DNA of 20,479 nucleotides from Sedimenticola sp. (GTDB taxonomy: Bacteria; Pseudomonadota; Gammaproteobacteria; Chromatiales; Chromatiaceae), in the NCBI GenBank assembly GCA_026197195.1, contig JAPHUG010000099.1:1-20479 (forward strand). The letters are read 5' to 3'. The first letter of the stretch is position 1, and every line of letters begins with the position of its first letter. Shown one piece after another: positions 1-7,933 of this stretch. The notes beneath the pieces were generated by a model. It worked only from the letters and a program-made list of their open reading frames with translations. It did not search any database and was not told the DNA's origin. Both the position numbers and the translations under genes were made by a program.

Positions 1-118
1 AGCTAAAGATGATTTGTTAAGAATCATTATATTTTAATCCGTGCTGCATTTAGGAAAATGAAGAAAAGGTAAGTTACTCATCCCCATAAAGAAATTATCA
101 CTAGTCTCCGACAAATAT
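1..118. other. Left-edge non-coding stretch upstream of the amidotransferase gene
   Basis: AT-rich sequence with no gene I can support. The frame entering at base 2 stays open to a TAA at 35-37, so a few C-terminal codons of an upstream gene could lie here, but eleven codons cannot be identified. I see no convincing -35/-10 pair and no hairpin followed by a T-run. A purine-rich GAAAAGG (63-69) lies about 50 bases before the first gene, too far to be its ribosome binding site. Confidence 0.4.
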
Positions 119-1264
119 ATGAATAAAATCAATGAAACTATAATTTGCAAACGCTGTATCATGGATACGAGCGATCCGAATATCACTTTCGATTCAGCTG
201 GGCTTTGTGATTACTGCACGAATTTCGACACGGAAATAAAACCAAATTGGCATACGGATTCACGGGGTGCATCGGAGTTGGCCGCATTATCTGAGAAGAT
301 CAAAGCCCAAGGTAAAGGCAAGGACTTTGACTGCATAATTGGTTTGAGTGGGGGGCTTGATAGTTCTTACGCTGCCTACATTGCGAAGGAAAAGATGGGC
401 TTGCGCCCTCTGCTCTTCCATGTTGATGCAGGATGGAATACAGATCAAGCCGTTGGAAATATTGAAAAACTGGTAAACGGGCTTGATTGTGACCTTTACA
501 CTGAGGTCATCAACTGGGAAGAGATGAAAGATTTACAGGTTGCTCTCCTCCGATCCCAAATCCCAGATCAAGACACCCCGCAGGACACAGCCTTCTTTTC
601 CGCCCTTTATACGTTTGCCCGCAAATATAAGATCAAATATGTCATTACCGGAGCAAACTATTCAACAGAATGTTGCCGTGAACCGGAGGAATGGGGGGCT
701 TATCCCGGGATTGATAAGAAACTTATCCTCGATATCCATCGCAAGTATGGTAAACGACCTTTGGACAGCTTCCCGTTAGTCGATATTTTCATTTATAAAA
801 TCCTCTATCAACGTTTATTGGGAATGAAAATCGTTCGTCCGCTTAATCTTGTACCTTATATCAAGAAAGATGCCGAGATTGAACTTGAACGCCGTTTCGG
901 TTGGCAAAAGTTTCAGCACAAGCATCATGAGTCTCGCTTCACGCGCTTTTACGAAGACTACTGGATGCCGCGTAAATTTGGTTACCATAAGCGCCGTGCC
1001 CATTTTTCCAGCTTGATCATGTCCGGTCAGATGACGCGCGATGAGGCGCTGGACCGTATTTCAAGACCTGAAATGGATGAGCATTTTCTTAAGCAGGAGT
1101 TTGAATACGTCGCGAACAAGCTGGATTTATCGGTAGCGGAATTACAGGAACTTTTCGATGGAGAGAACAAGACCTATCATGACTACAAAAATAAACGCTG
1201 GATGATCGGAGTTGGTGCAATTATCCTACGTCGTCTAGGACTTGAGAGAAGATTATTCAGATGA
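119..1264 (+). CDS. wbpG: N-acetyl sugar amidotransferase (WbpG/LfnA/WbuX family)
   Basis: ATP-dependent amidotransferase predicted to convert an N-acetyl group on a sugar into an N-acetamidino group, using ammonia delivered by the next two gene products. The 381-residue protein starts with a CxxC pair (Cys10, Cys13) and a second pair (Cys30, Cys33), a probable zinc site. A PP-loop SGGLDS follows at 77-82, the ATP-pyrophosphatase signature. Length and layout fit the N-acetyl sugar amidotransferase family. The gene overlaps the HisH-like gene by four bases (ATGA). The order amidotransferase, hisH-like, hisF-like, fnlABC, wbuB resembles the E. coli O145 wbuXYZ and P. aeruginosa O12 lfnA arrangements, where the product is 2-acetamidino-2,6-dideoxy-L-galactose. 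The substrate here is therefore probably an L-FucNAc residue or precursor (inference); a ManNAc3NAc-type substrate, as for WbpG of P. aeruginosa O5, is less likely. No good Shine-Dalgarno precedes the ATG, but the N-terminus matches the family. Confidence 0.93.
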   Translation: MNKINETIICKRCIMDTSDPNITFDSAGLCDYCTNFDTEIKPNWHTDSRGASELAALSEKIKAQGKGKDFDCIIGLSGGLDSSYAAYIAKEKMGLRPLLFHVDAGWNTDQAVGNIEKLVNGLDCDLYTEVINWEEMKDLQVALLRSQIPDQDTPQDTAFFSALYTFARKYKIKYVITGANYSTECCREPEEWGAYPGIDKKLILDIHRKYGKRPLDSFPLVDIFIYKILYQRLLGMKIVRPLNLVPYIKKDAEIELERRFGWQKFQHKHHESRFTRFYEDYWMPRKFGYHKRRAHFSSLIMSGQMTRDEALDRISRPEMDEHFLKQEFEYVANKLDLSVAELQELFDGENKTYHDYKNKRWMIGVGAIILRRLGLERRLFR

Positions 1265-1878
1265 TTTGCATTGTTGATTATGGGGTTGGCAATATCCAGG
1301 CCTTTTTGAATCTATTCAAGCGAGTCGGAATTAAAGCACAACGTGCCGACACCCCTGATGCATTACGTAAGGCCAGTCACTTGGTGCTTCCGGGAGTCGG
1401 CCATTTTGATCATGCCATGCAGCGATTTAACGACTCCGGCATGCGAGCAAGCATGGAGGAATTGGTGTTAGGCTCAAAAATACCAGTGATTGGGATTTGT
1501 GTTGGCATGCAGATGTTGGCGCATGGATCAGACGAAGGAAACGAGCCTGGTTTAGGGTGGATACCCGGACAGGTAAGGGCTTTTGCCAGTAGCTCTGAAT
1601 GTCATGATCTGCCAATGCCTCATATGGGCTGGAATGAATTGCAACCGCAAGCTGGTGGCGAATTGTTCGCGCGTGGATTTGATGACATACCGCAGTTTTA
1701 CTTTTTACACTCCTATTACTTTGATGCTGAAGACAAGGAAGATGTCGCTGCGACTGCACACTACGGCTTTGATTTTGATGCGGTGGTTTCACGTGGGCAT
1801 ATTTACGGGGTTCAGTGTCACCCGGAAAAGAGCCATCACTGGGGTGAACAATTGCTGAAAAATTTTGTGGAGCATTGA
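1261..1878 (+). CDS. hisH: HisH-like glutamine amidotransferase partner of WbpG
   Basis: Class I glutaminase of the imidazole glycerol phosphate synthase HisH type, 205 residues, the normal length. It releases ammonia from glutamine. The triad is complete: Cys80 in GICVGMQ, and His187 and Glu189 in QCHPEKSH. The oxyanion-strand motif PGVGHFD (44-50) is also present. The start overlaps the amidotransferase stop (ATGA), and the stop lies one base before the HisF-like ATG, so the three proteins are probably made in step. In a surface-polysaccharide locus, with no other his genes and beside a WbpG-family gene, this is the dedicated paralogue (called HisH2 or WbuY elsewhere) that feeds amidation of a sugar, not a histidine enzyme. 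Family assignment is certain; the sugar role is inferred from context. Confidence 0.93.
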   Translation: MICIVDYGVGNIQAFLNLFKRVGIKAQRADTPDALRKASHLVLPGVGHFDHAMQRFNDSGMRASMEELVLGSKIPVIGICVGMQMLAHGSDEGNEPGLGWIPGQVRAFASSSECHDLPMPHMGWNELQPQAGGELFARGFDDIPQFYFLHSYYFDAEDKEDVAATAHYGFDFDAVVSRGHIYGVQCHPEKSHHWGEQLLKNFVEH

Positions 1879-1879
1879 A

Positions 1880-2665
1880 ATGCTACGCCCCAGAATAATT
1901 CCTTGTTTGCTGATTCATAAGGGTGGACTGGTTAAAACCCAGGTCTTTAAAGATCCTAAGTACGTGGGAGACCCAATCAATGCGGTGCGAATCTTTAATG
2001 AGAAAGAAGCCGATGAACTGATGGTCCTTGATATTGATGCAACAGTTAATCGTGTTGAACCGAATTTTGGATTAATTACCAAACTGGCGGCTGAATGCCG
2101 AATGCCTCTTTGTTATGGCGGTGGTGTCAGCACAGCAGAACAAGCTACACGATTAGTCGATATGGGTGTTGAGAAAGTTGCCGTCAGTGCTGCTGCTATC
2201 GAAAAACCATCGCTGTTGACCGAAATGGCTGCTGCAGTAGGAAACCAATCTGTAGTTGCGGTTCTGGATGTGCGTCAACGCAAGCGGCTTTTTTCAAAAG
2301 ACTATGAAGTCTGCACCCATAATGGGAAAACCACATATAAACACGACCCTGTTTCTCTGGCCGAGCAGTTCCAGGACGCCGGAGCAGGTGAGATTGTTAT
2401 CAACTGTGTGGATAGAGATGGATTAATGCAGGGCTATGATCTTGAGCTCGCCATAAAAGTGAACGATGTACTCAAAGTGCCGACAACATTTTTGGGGGGG
2501 GCTGGATCACTTGAACATTTCGATGAGCTGTTAAGCAAGCTCGGGATAGTCGGTGCTGCTGCGGGGAGCCTATTTGTTTTCAAAGGTAAATACCGAGCCG
2601 TTTTAATTAATTACCCTACGCCATCCCAAAAAAAACAGCTTTGTCGAGAAGCTTTAAAGAATTAA
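1880..2665 (+). CDS. hisF: HisF-like ammonia-channel subunit, catalytic Asp11 replaced
   Basis: A (beta/alpha)8-barrel of the HisF family, 261 residues. The ATG at 1880 is preferred over the in-frame TTG at 1865: it gives the canonical N-terminus MLRPRIIPCL, has GGAG at 1869-1872 seven bases upstream, and begins one base after the hisH stop. Barrel phosphate-site glycines are visible in YGGGVST (79-85) and FLGGAGS near the C-terminus. In histidine-pathway HisF, Asp11 and Asp130 catalyse the cyclase reaction. Here position 11 is Leu (IPCLLIHKGG) while Asp130 (AVLD) remains. Loss of Asp11 argues that the barrel docks the glutaminase and channels ammonia to the WbpG-like enzyme without making imidazole glycerol phosphate. 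It corresponds to WbuZ/HisF2. A run of eight G (2494-2501) encodes the Leu-Gly-Gly-Ala stretch. Confidence 0.93.
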   Translation: MLRPRIIPCLLIHKGGLVKTQVFKDPKYVGDPINAVRIFNEKEADELMVLDIDATVNRVEPNFGLITKLAAECRMPLCYGGGVSTAEQATRLVDMGVEKVAVSAAAIEKPSLLTEMAAAVGNQSVVAVLDVRQRKRLFSKDYEVCTHNGKTTYKHDPVSLAEQFQDAGAGEIVINCVDRDGLMQGYDLELAIKVNDVLKVPTTFLGGAGSLEHFDELLSKLGIVGAAAGSLFVFKGKYRAVLINYPTPSQKKQLCREALKN

Positions 2666-2683
2666 ATACTCGTGAAAATTCCT

Positions 2684-3712
2684 ATGTTTAATAACAAAGT
2701 ACTCCTCATAACGGGCGGCACCGGATCATTCGGTAATGCCGTGTTAAGCCGTTTTCTCGATTCTGATCTTGCAGAAATTCGTATATTAAGTCGTGATGAA
2801 AAAAAACAAGACGACATGCGCAAGAAATACAACAATTCAAAGCTCAAATTCTATATTGGAGATGTTCGTGATTATGATTCTGTGCTAAGCGCAATGCGAG
2901 GTGTGGATTATGTTTTTCATGCTGCTGCATTAAAGCAAGTTCCTTCATGCGAGTTTCATCCATTACAGGCAACCAAGACAAATGTGCTGGGTACAGAGAA
3001 TGTTCTGGAGGCTGCGATAAATTGCTGTGTTAGTCGAGTAATCTGTCTCAGTACTGATAAGGCGGTCTACCCTATCAATGCGATGGGAATTTCCAAAGCC
3101 CTGATGGAAAAAGTGGCCGTTGCAAAATCGCGTAACAGTAATTCAACAACAATCTGTGTCACCCGTTATGGCAATGTCATGGCATCACGTGGATCAGTCA
3201 TACCACTGTTTGTTGAACAGATTCGAGCAAATAAGGCGTTGACGGTTACTGATCCAAACATGACTCGCTTTATGATGACCCTGGGTGATGCGGTTGATCT
3301 TGTGCTCTACGCTTTTGAGCATGGCAGGCCTGGCGATGTTTTTGTCCAAAAAGCACCCGCTGCAACAGTTCATACCCTAGCTTATGCGCTGACAGACTTA
3401 TTGGGTAAACTCGATCATCCGGTCAATATAATAGGTACTCGTCATGGCGAAAAACTCTATGAAGCATTGTTAAGTAGGGAAGAAATGGCTGAAGCGGAAG
3501 ACTTGGGGGGGTATTATCGAGTCCCTCCTGATCTTCGTGATCTTAACTATGGAAAATTTGTTGAAGAAGGTGAAGAACGTATTACTGAGGCCAAGGATTA
3601 TAATTCGCATAATACAGAGCGCCTTGATATAGAAGGGATGAAGCAACTTCTGATGAAACTGCCATTCATACAGGCCGCTGCGCGTGGTGAACAAATTGAC
3701 CCGGAGGAGTGA
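2684..3712 (+). CDS. fnlA: UDP-GlcNAc 4,6-dehydratase/5-epimerase (FnlA/WbjB/CapE)
   Basis: First enzyme of UDP-L-FucNAc synthesis. It takes UDP-GlcNAc through 4,6-dehydration and C5 epimerisation to a 2-acetamido-2,6-dideoxy-L-arabino-4-hexulose. Extended SDR fold with the NAD(P)-binding motif TGGTGSFG at 10-17. The catalytic motif reads AMGISK, so Met134 replaces the usual Tyr of YxxxK while Lys138 is kept. This MxxxK variant is known from CapE and its relatives and separates them from PglF/FlaA1-type dehydratases. The chosen ATG gives 342 residues with the family-typical MFNNKVLLITGG start. An in-frame GTG at 2672 would add four residues, and neither start has a strong Shine-Dalgarno. Next come fnlB and fnlC, completing the pathway. 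Soluble cytoplasmic enzyme. Confidence 0.93.
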   Translation: MFNNKVLLITGGTGSFGNAVLSRFLDSDLAEIRILSRDEKKQDDMRKKYNNSKLKFYIGDVRDYDSVLSAMRGVDYVFHAAALKQVPSCEFHPLQATKTNVLGTENVLEAAINCCVSRVICLSTDKAVYPINAMGISKALMEKVAVAKSRNSNSTTICVTRYGNVMASRGSVIPLFVEQIRANKALTVTDPNMTRFMMTLGDAVDLVLYAFEHGRPGDVFVQKAPAATVHTLAYALTDLLGKLDHPVNIIGTRHGEKLYEALLSREEMAEAEDLGGYYRVPPDLRDLNYGKFVEEGEERITEAKDYNSHNTERLDIEGMKQLLMKLPFIQAAARGEQIDPEE

Positions 3713-3720
3713 GTTATAGA

Positions 3721-4827
3721 ATGAAAGTACTGGTCACAGGGGCGGAAGGTTTCATTGGAAAAAATTTGCTTGTTCATCTTGATGAGCTCGAGCAGTTTTC
3801 AAAACTTACCTACTCACGTGAAAATTCTGTTGAAGAACTGCAAGGGTTGGTCGATCAGGCTGATGCTGTCATCCATCTTGCCGGTGAAAATCGACCTAAG
3901 GATGTCTCTGCTTTTGAGGCTGTGAATGCAGGTTTAACACAGTCATTGTGTAGTGTAATACGCTCGACTAATCGAAATATTCCTCTAGTGTTGGCATCCT
4001 CCATTCAGGCCGATAGGGACAACCCGTACGGTAAAAGTAAATTGGCTGCGGAAGAAGCCGTAAAAAAACTGGCCGAAGAAACGGGTAATTCGGTCTTCTT
4101 GTATCGGCTTCCAAATGTTTTTGGTAAGTGGTGCAAACCAAATTACAACTCAGTAGTCGCTACTTTCTGCTACAACATCGCGCATGATCTACCAATCCAG
4201 ATTAATGACCCGTCTGCAAAACTGAGGCTGGTTTATGTTGATAATGTGATTGAGGAGTTTCTGCGTGTTATCCGCCTCAAGTCCGATGGACTGACAATGC
4301 CTGAAGTACAGCCAGAATACGCCATCACGCTTGGTGAATTGGCAGATCAGATCCAGGCATTCAAAAATTGTCGTCAATCTTTAATTTCAGAATCAGTGGG
4401 TCAGGGGCTGACTCGCGCATTGTATTCTTCTTATGTTAGTTATCTTGATCCCGAACAATTTTCCTATTCCCTTCCTCAACATGGAGATGAGCGAGGCGTA
4501 TTCGTTGAAATGCTTAAAACTAAAGACAGTGGTCAGTTTTCTTTTTTTACAGCCCATCCCGGTGTAACCCGTGGTGGACACTATCATCATACAAAAACAG
4601 AGAAGTTTCTTGTTATCAAAGGTAGTGCTCGATTTGGTTTCCGGCATATAGTGACTAATGAAACTTATGAAATTATTACCTCTGGTGACCAACCTCAAGT
4701 GGTCGATACGGTACCCGGTTGGACGCATGACGTCACCAATATTGGTGACGATGAAATAGTGGTCATGCTCTGGGCCAATGAAAACTTTGATCGAGATCGT
4801 CCAGACACGGTTACAGCAAAGGTTTGA
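3721..4827 (+). CDS. fnlB: Bifunctional 3-epimerase/4-reductase with C-terminal cupin (FnlB/WbjC/CapF)
   Basis: Second enzyme of the UDP-L-FucNAc pathway. The N-terminal extended-SDR domain has the dinucleotide motif GAEGFIGKN (7-15) and catalytic Tyr103/Lys107 in YGKSK. The C-terminal part, from about residue 255, is a cupin with a histidine-rich metal site, GGHYHH near residue 285, followed by EKF. This two-domain layout is specific to CapF/WbjC, where the cupin does the C3 epimerisation and the SDR domain reduces C4 to give UDP-2-acetamido-2,6-dideoxy-L-talose. The ATG at 3721 yields 368 residues, very near CapF length. An in-frame GTG at 3709 lies too close to the GGAGG at 3703-3707 to be used, so the ATG, though about 13 bases from that site, is preferred. 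The fnlC start lies just past this stop. Confidence 0.93.
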   Translation: MKVLVTGAEGFIGKNLLVHLDELEQFSKLTYSRENSVEELQGLVDQADAVIHLAGENRPKDVSAFEAVNAGLTQSLCSVIRSTNRNIPLVLASSIQADRDNPYGKSKLAAEEAVKKLAEETGNSVFLYRLPNVFGKWCKPNYNSVVATFCYNIAHDLPIQINDPSAKLRLVYVDNVIEEFLRVIRLKSDGLTMPEVQPEYAITLGELADQIQAFKNCRQSLISESVGQGLTRALYSSYVSYLDPEQFSYSLPQHGDERGVFVEMLKTKDSGQFSFFTAHPGVTRGGHYHHTKTEKFLVIKGSARFGFRHIVTNETYEIITSGDQPQVVDTVPGWTHDVTNIGDDEIVVMLWANENFDRDRPDTVTAKV

Positions 4828-4828
4828 A

Positions 4829-5959
4829 ATGCAAAAGATGAAGGTAATGACCGTTGTAGGTACTCGACCAGAAATTATACGCCTCGCACGGGTGATGGCT
4901 AAGCTGGACGAATACTGTGAACATGTCCTGGTCCACACAGGACAAAACTATGATTATGAACTGAATGAGATCTTTTTTGATGATCTCGAGGTCAGGAAGC
5001 CTGATCATTTTCTTAGTGCTGCTGGTGCCACAGGCGCTGAAACTATTGGTAATGTAATTATTGCAGTAGACCAAGTGCTTGAACAGGTAAAACCAGATGC
5101 TCTACTTGTGCTTGGCGATACCAATAGCTGTATGGCTGTGTTATCTGCCAAGAGAAGGAAAATTCCTGTGTTTCATATGGAAGCAGGCAACCGCTGTTTT
5201 GACCAGCGTGTACCGGAAGAAATCAATCGTCGCATTGTTGATCATACTGCGGATATCAATCTGACCTATAGCTCAATTGCTCGTGAGTATCTGTTGGGAG
5301 AGGGTCTGCCACCAGACATGGTGATAAAGACCGGGAGCCCGATGAATGAAGTGCTACATTATTATAGGGACGGGATTGATCAATCCGATGTGTTAGCAAA
5401 ATTGGGTCTGGATGAGTATAAGTTCTTTGTAGTGAGTGCTCATCGTGAAGAGAATATTGAATCGGAGAAAAACTTCAATAACCTGGTCAAGGTGCTGAAT
5501 GGCATTGCAGAACAGTATGAACTGCCAGTAATTGTATCAACACATCCCAGAACCCAGAATCGTGTAGATAATTCTGGGGCCAAGTTCCATGACAAGGTTA
5601 AGTTGCTAAAACCATTAGGTTTTAAAGATTACAATAAGCTCCAGGTCTCGGCAAAAGCTGTACTGTCAGATAGTGGAACCATTAGCGAAGAATCCTCGAT
5701 ACTCAATTTTCCTGCGTTGAATATTCGTGAAGCGCATGAAAGGCCTGAAGGGATGGAAGAGGCATCTGTGATGATGGTGGGGTTGAGCTTGGATCGTGTA
5801 TTGCAGGCAATAAAGATCTTGGATACACAACCCAGAGGGGAGTTCAGGTTGCTTAGACAGGTTGCTGATTACAGTATGCCGAATGTCTCTGATAAAGTGG
5901 TTAGGATTATTCATAGTTACACTGACTATGTAAATCGTGTTGTCTGGAAGAAATACTAA
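4829..5959 (+). CDS. fnlC: UDP-N-acetylglucosamine 2-epimerase-like enzyme (FnlC/WbjD/CapG)
   Basis: Third enzyme of the UDP-L-FucNAc pathway: C2 epimerisation of UDP-L-TalNAc-type sugar to UDP-L-FucNAc. It belongs to the WecB/UDP-GlcNAc 2-epimerase family. Visible signatures are GTRPEI at 11-16, HTGQNYD, VLGDTNS, HMEAGNRCFD, the HREENIE loop, and the nucleotide-binding stretch SDSGTISEES. The start at 4829 gives 376 residues, one base after the fnlB stop, with AAAGG at 4818-4822 six bases upstream. A longer in-frame reading from a TTG at 4778 would overlap fnlB by 50 bases and adds nothing family-like. A housekeeping WecB would make ManNAc. Position directly after fnlA-fnlB and the RCFDQRVPEE version of the active-site loop point to FnlC. 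Confidence 0.92.
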   Translation: MQKMKVMTVVGTRPEIIRLARVMAKLDEYCEHVLVHTGQNYDYELNEIFFDDLEVRKPDHFLSAAGATGAETIGNVIIAVDQVLEQVKPDALLVLGDTNSCMAVLSAKRRKIPVFHMEAGNRCFDQRVPEEINRRIVDHTADINLTYSSIAREYLLGEGLPPDMVIKTGSPMNEVLHYYRDGIDQSDVLAKLGLDEYKFFVVSAHREENIESEKNFNNLVKVLNGIAEQYELPVIVSTHPRTQNRVDNSGAKFHDKVKLLKPLGFKDYNKLQVSAKAVLSDSGTISEESSILNFPALNIREAHERPEGMEEASVMMVGLSLDRVLQAIKILDTQPRGEFRLLRQVADYSMPNVSDKVVRIIHSYTDYVNRVVWKKY

Positions 5960-5967
5960 ACGCGATC

Positions 5968-7107
5968 ATGTCTTATTTAATAGTGTCCAGAGATTTTTGG
6001 CCCAATGCTGCTGCAATTGGCGACGGTTTGTTGTGTTTGGCTCGACAGTTAGCAAAAACAGACAAAGTGTCTGTGGTAACCATGAGCAGGCAGAATTTAG
6101 CGGAACTCGATAATGCTGAATCTGGACATACATCCAGTATTTCCTTTCTTACGGCCAAACCGCTGACGACATCGTCTTCCAGTATTATTTTTCGTATCAT
6201 TGAATTAATATACTTTTCTATATGGCTTTTTGTTTCGCTGTTAAGGTCAAGTCCATCGGTTGTTTATGTGGCGACAAACCCTCCGTTGCTGGTGCCATTC
6301 GTTGTCGCGGTCTATTGTAAGATTTTTAGAAAAAAGTATGTTTATCACGTTCAGGACATTCACCCTGAGGCTGCTTCTCTTTTGGTGAATATACCAAAAT
6401 TTATTGTCTCTGGTTTAAAAGCCATTGATGCCTGGGTACTGAATTCTGCCTGTAAGGTGGTGACACTGACCGAGGACATGAAAACCACTCTTCTGGGTAG
6501 AGGTGTGAGCAAGGCTGATATCATTCTTATGGAAAATCCATCAGCAGTATCCAGTGTCTCATGCCAGACTAAAACTCAAGGTATTGTGTTTTCAGGTAAT
6601 GCAGGCCGCCTGCAACTTATGGGTATAGTATTGGATGCTATTGAGCAATACCTGCAGGCTGATGGTCAGTTAAAATTCTGTTTTGTTGGGTCAGGTGTTT
6701 ATAAGGAGCGATTGTTAGAGCTTTCAAAACGTTACAAGAATTTCTCTTATGAAGGCTATGTTGATGGCGATACAGCCTTGAAAATCACCAGCGGTTATCG
6801 CTGGGGGCTTCTACCTATATTGCCGGCGGTCCTGGCATATGCCTATCCAAGTAAAATACCGGCTTATATTTCAGCTGGTTGTGAAATTATCTCTGTAACC
6901 GATCATCAAACATCATTGGCTAAGTGGGTAGAGTCATCTGGTTTCGGCGAGAATATAGAGCCTTCAGTTGAAGCACTCAAAATGTGTTTTTGTAACTTGG
7001 AAGCACTTCCGCCTATAAAACCTGATACGACTAGTACCCTGTCATTTGCTACAATAGATGACTTTGCAGAGAATCTTTATAGAATATTGAAGGATTGTAT
7101 TAATTAA
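5968..7107 (+). CDS. wbuB: Glycosyltransferase family 4, WbuB-like (probable L-FucNAc/L-FucNAm transferase)
   Basis: A GT-B fold retaining glycosyltransferase of 379 residues. The N-terminal domain opens with a WPN(A)A..GDG acceptor loop. A hydrophobic stretch (about residues 75-93, then 101-114) probably sits against the membrane. The motif VQDIHPEAA follows near residue 128, as in WbuB-like enzymes. The C-terminal domain carries a GNAGRLQ phosphate loop near residue 210 and AYPSKIPAYISAG, the nucleotide-sugar site of GT4 enzymes. It follows fnlC directly, as wbuB does in E. coli O26/O145-type clusters, so it probably transfers L-FucNAc or its acetamidino form to the lipid-linked glycan at the inner face of the membrane. 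Specificity is inferred from gene order. The ribosome binding site before this ATG is weak. Confidence 0.85.
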   Translation: MSYLIVSRDFWPNAAAIGDGLLCLARQLAKTDKVSVVTMSRQNLAELDNAESGHTSSISFLTAKPLTTSSSSIIFRIIELIYFSIWLFVSLLRSSPSVVYVATNPPLLVPFVVAVYCKIFRKKYVYHVQDIHPEAASLLVNIPKFIVSGLKAIDAWVLNSACKVVTLTEDMKTTLLGRGVSKADIILMENPSAVSSVSCQTKTQGIVFSGNAGRLQLMGIVLDAIEQYLQADGQLKFCFVGSGVYKERLLELSKRYKNFSYEGYVDGDTALKITSGYRWGLLPILPAVLAYAYPSKIPAYISAGCEIISVTDHQTSLAKWVESSGFGENIEPSVEALKMCFCNLEALPPIKPDTTSTLSFATIDDFAENLYRILKDCIN

Positions 7108-7108
7108 T

Positions 7109-7933
7109 ATGACAGAGCACTCATTCATAGAATCATCCAATAATATCAGACATAAAATAATTGAAACGGCATTTCAGTGCGGTGAGTCCTCTCATCTTGG
7201 AGGCGCCCTGAGTATGGTGGATATACTCTCTGTTTTGTTTGGTAATGTGCTGAAATACGACACTTCCAACCTGACTAGCCCGGACCGTGACATATTTATT
7301 CTAAGCAAGGGCCATTGTGTTCTTGGGTATTACGCGGCGATGAACTGCTTTGGCTTGATGAGTAATGAGGTTTTCGAGACCTTCCAAAAAGATGGCAGTC
7401 ATTTGATTGCTCATCCAATAAAAAATCTTGAACTCGGTATTGAGAGCTCGAATGGTAGCTTGGGGCAGGGATTGTCTTTTGGTCTGGGAATGGCACTTGG
7501 TATGCGCCTAGATAACCGTACTGACAGGTCGGTCTACATAATGATGGGTGATGGTGAATGCAACGAGGGTTCAGTCTGGGAGTCGGCTGCTTCGGCTGCT
7601 GAATTCAATGTTGATAATTTGGTCGCCATAGTGGATGTTAACGGGCTTAGAAATGATGGAGTGAATAATACATATAACGGTGTTATTGACTTCAAAAACA
7701 TCTGGAGATCTTTTGGTTGGCATGTACTGGAAGTTGATGGTCATGATCATGCTGCCTTGCTGTCTGCGTTCAATGAAGCCGAATCACATGAAAAGAATCC
7801 TAGCGTAATATTAGCGAAAACCATTAAGGGGCGCGGTGTATCCTTCATGGAGGATAATAATGATTGGCATCACAACCGTATAACTGCAAAGACCTATGAA
7901 CAGATCCTTGAAGAGTGGGGTTGTCATGATTAG
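7109..7933 (+). CDS. Transketolase, N-terminal (thiamine diphosphate-binding) subunit
   Basis: First half of a split transketolase, 274 residues. The thiamine-diphosphate motif GDGECNEG is at 147-154, with the paired VDVNGLRNDG ending about 30 residues later. HLGGALSMVDIL at 29-40 and LSKGHC at 65-70 are typical of the transketolase pyrophosphate domain. The start is one base after the wbuB stop, and the end overlaps the C-terminal subunit gene by eight bases, so the two should be co-translated as an alpha2beta2 enzyme. Transketolases move a two-carbon ketol unit from a ketose to an aldehyde. Central-metabolism transketolases in gammaproteobacteria are usually single chains of about 660 residues; split pairs are often found in specialised pathways such as glycan or natural-product clusters. 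Substrates here are unknown. Confidence 0.9.
   Translation: MTEHSFIESSNNIRHKIIETAFQCGESSHLGGALSMVDILSVLFGNVLKYDTSNLTSPDRDIFILSKGHCVLGYYAAMNCFGLMSNEVFETFQKDGSHLIAHPIKNLELGIESSNGSLGQGLSFGLGMALGMRLDNRTDRSVYIMMGDGECNEGSVWESAASAAEFNVDNLVAIVDVNGLRNDGVNNTYNGVIDFKNIWRSFGWHVLEVDGHDHAALLSAFNEAESHEKNPSVILAKTIKGRGVSFMEDNNDWHHNRITAKTYEQILEEWGCHD

Noticed and set aside
540..779. 79-codon plus-strand open frame inside the amidotransferase gene
   Set aside because: Lies wholly inside a well-supported gene in another frame; composition is not protein-like.
1261..2665. Histidine biosynthesis genes hisH-hisF
   Set aside because: No other his genes are present, they overlap a WbpG-family sugar amidotransferase, and the HisF-like protein lacks Asp11.
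4393..4938. 181-codon minus-strand open frame across fnlB/fnlC
   Set aside because: Antisense shadow of two confident genes; its Cys/His/Thr-rich translation has no recognisable domain.
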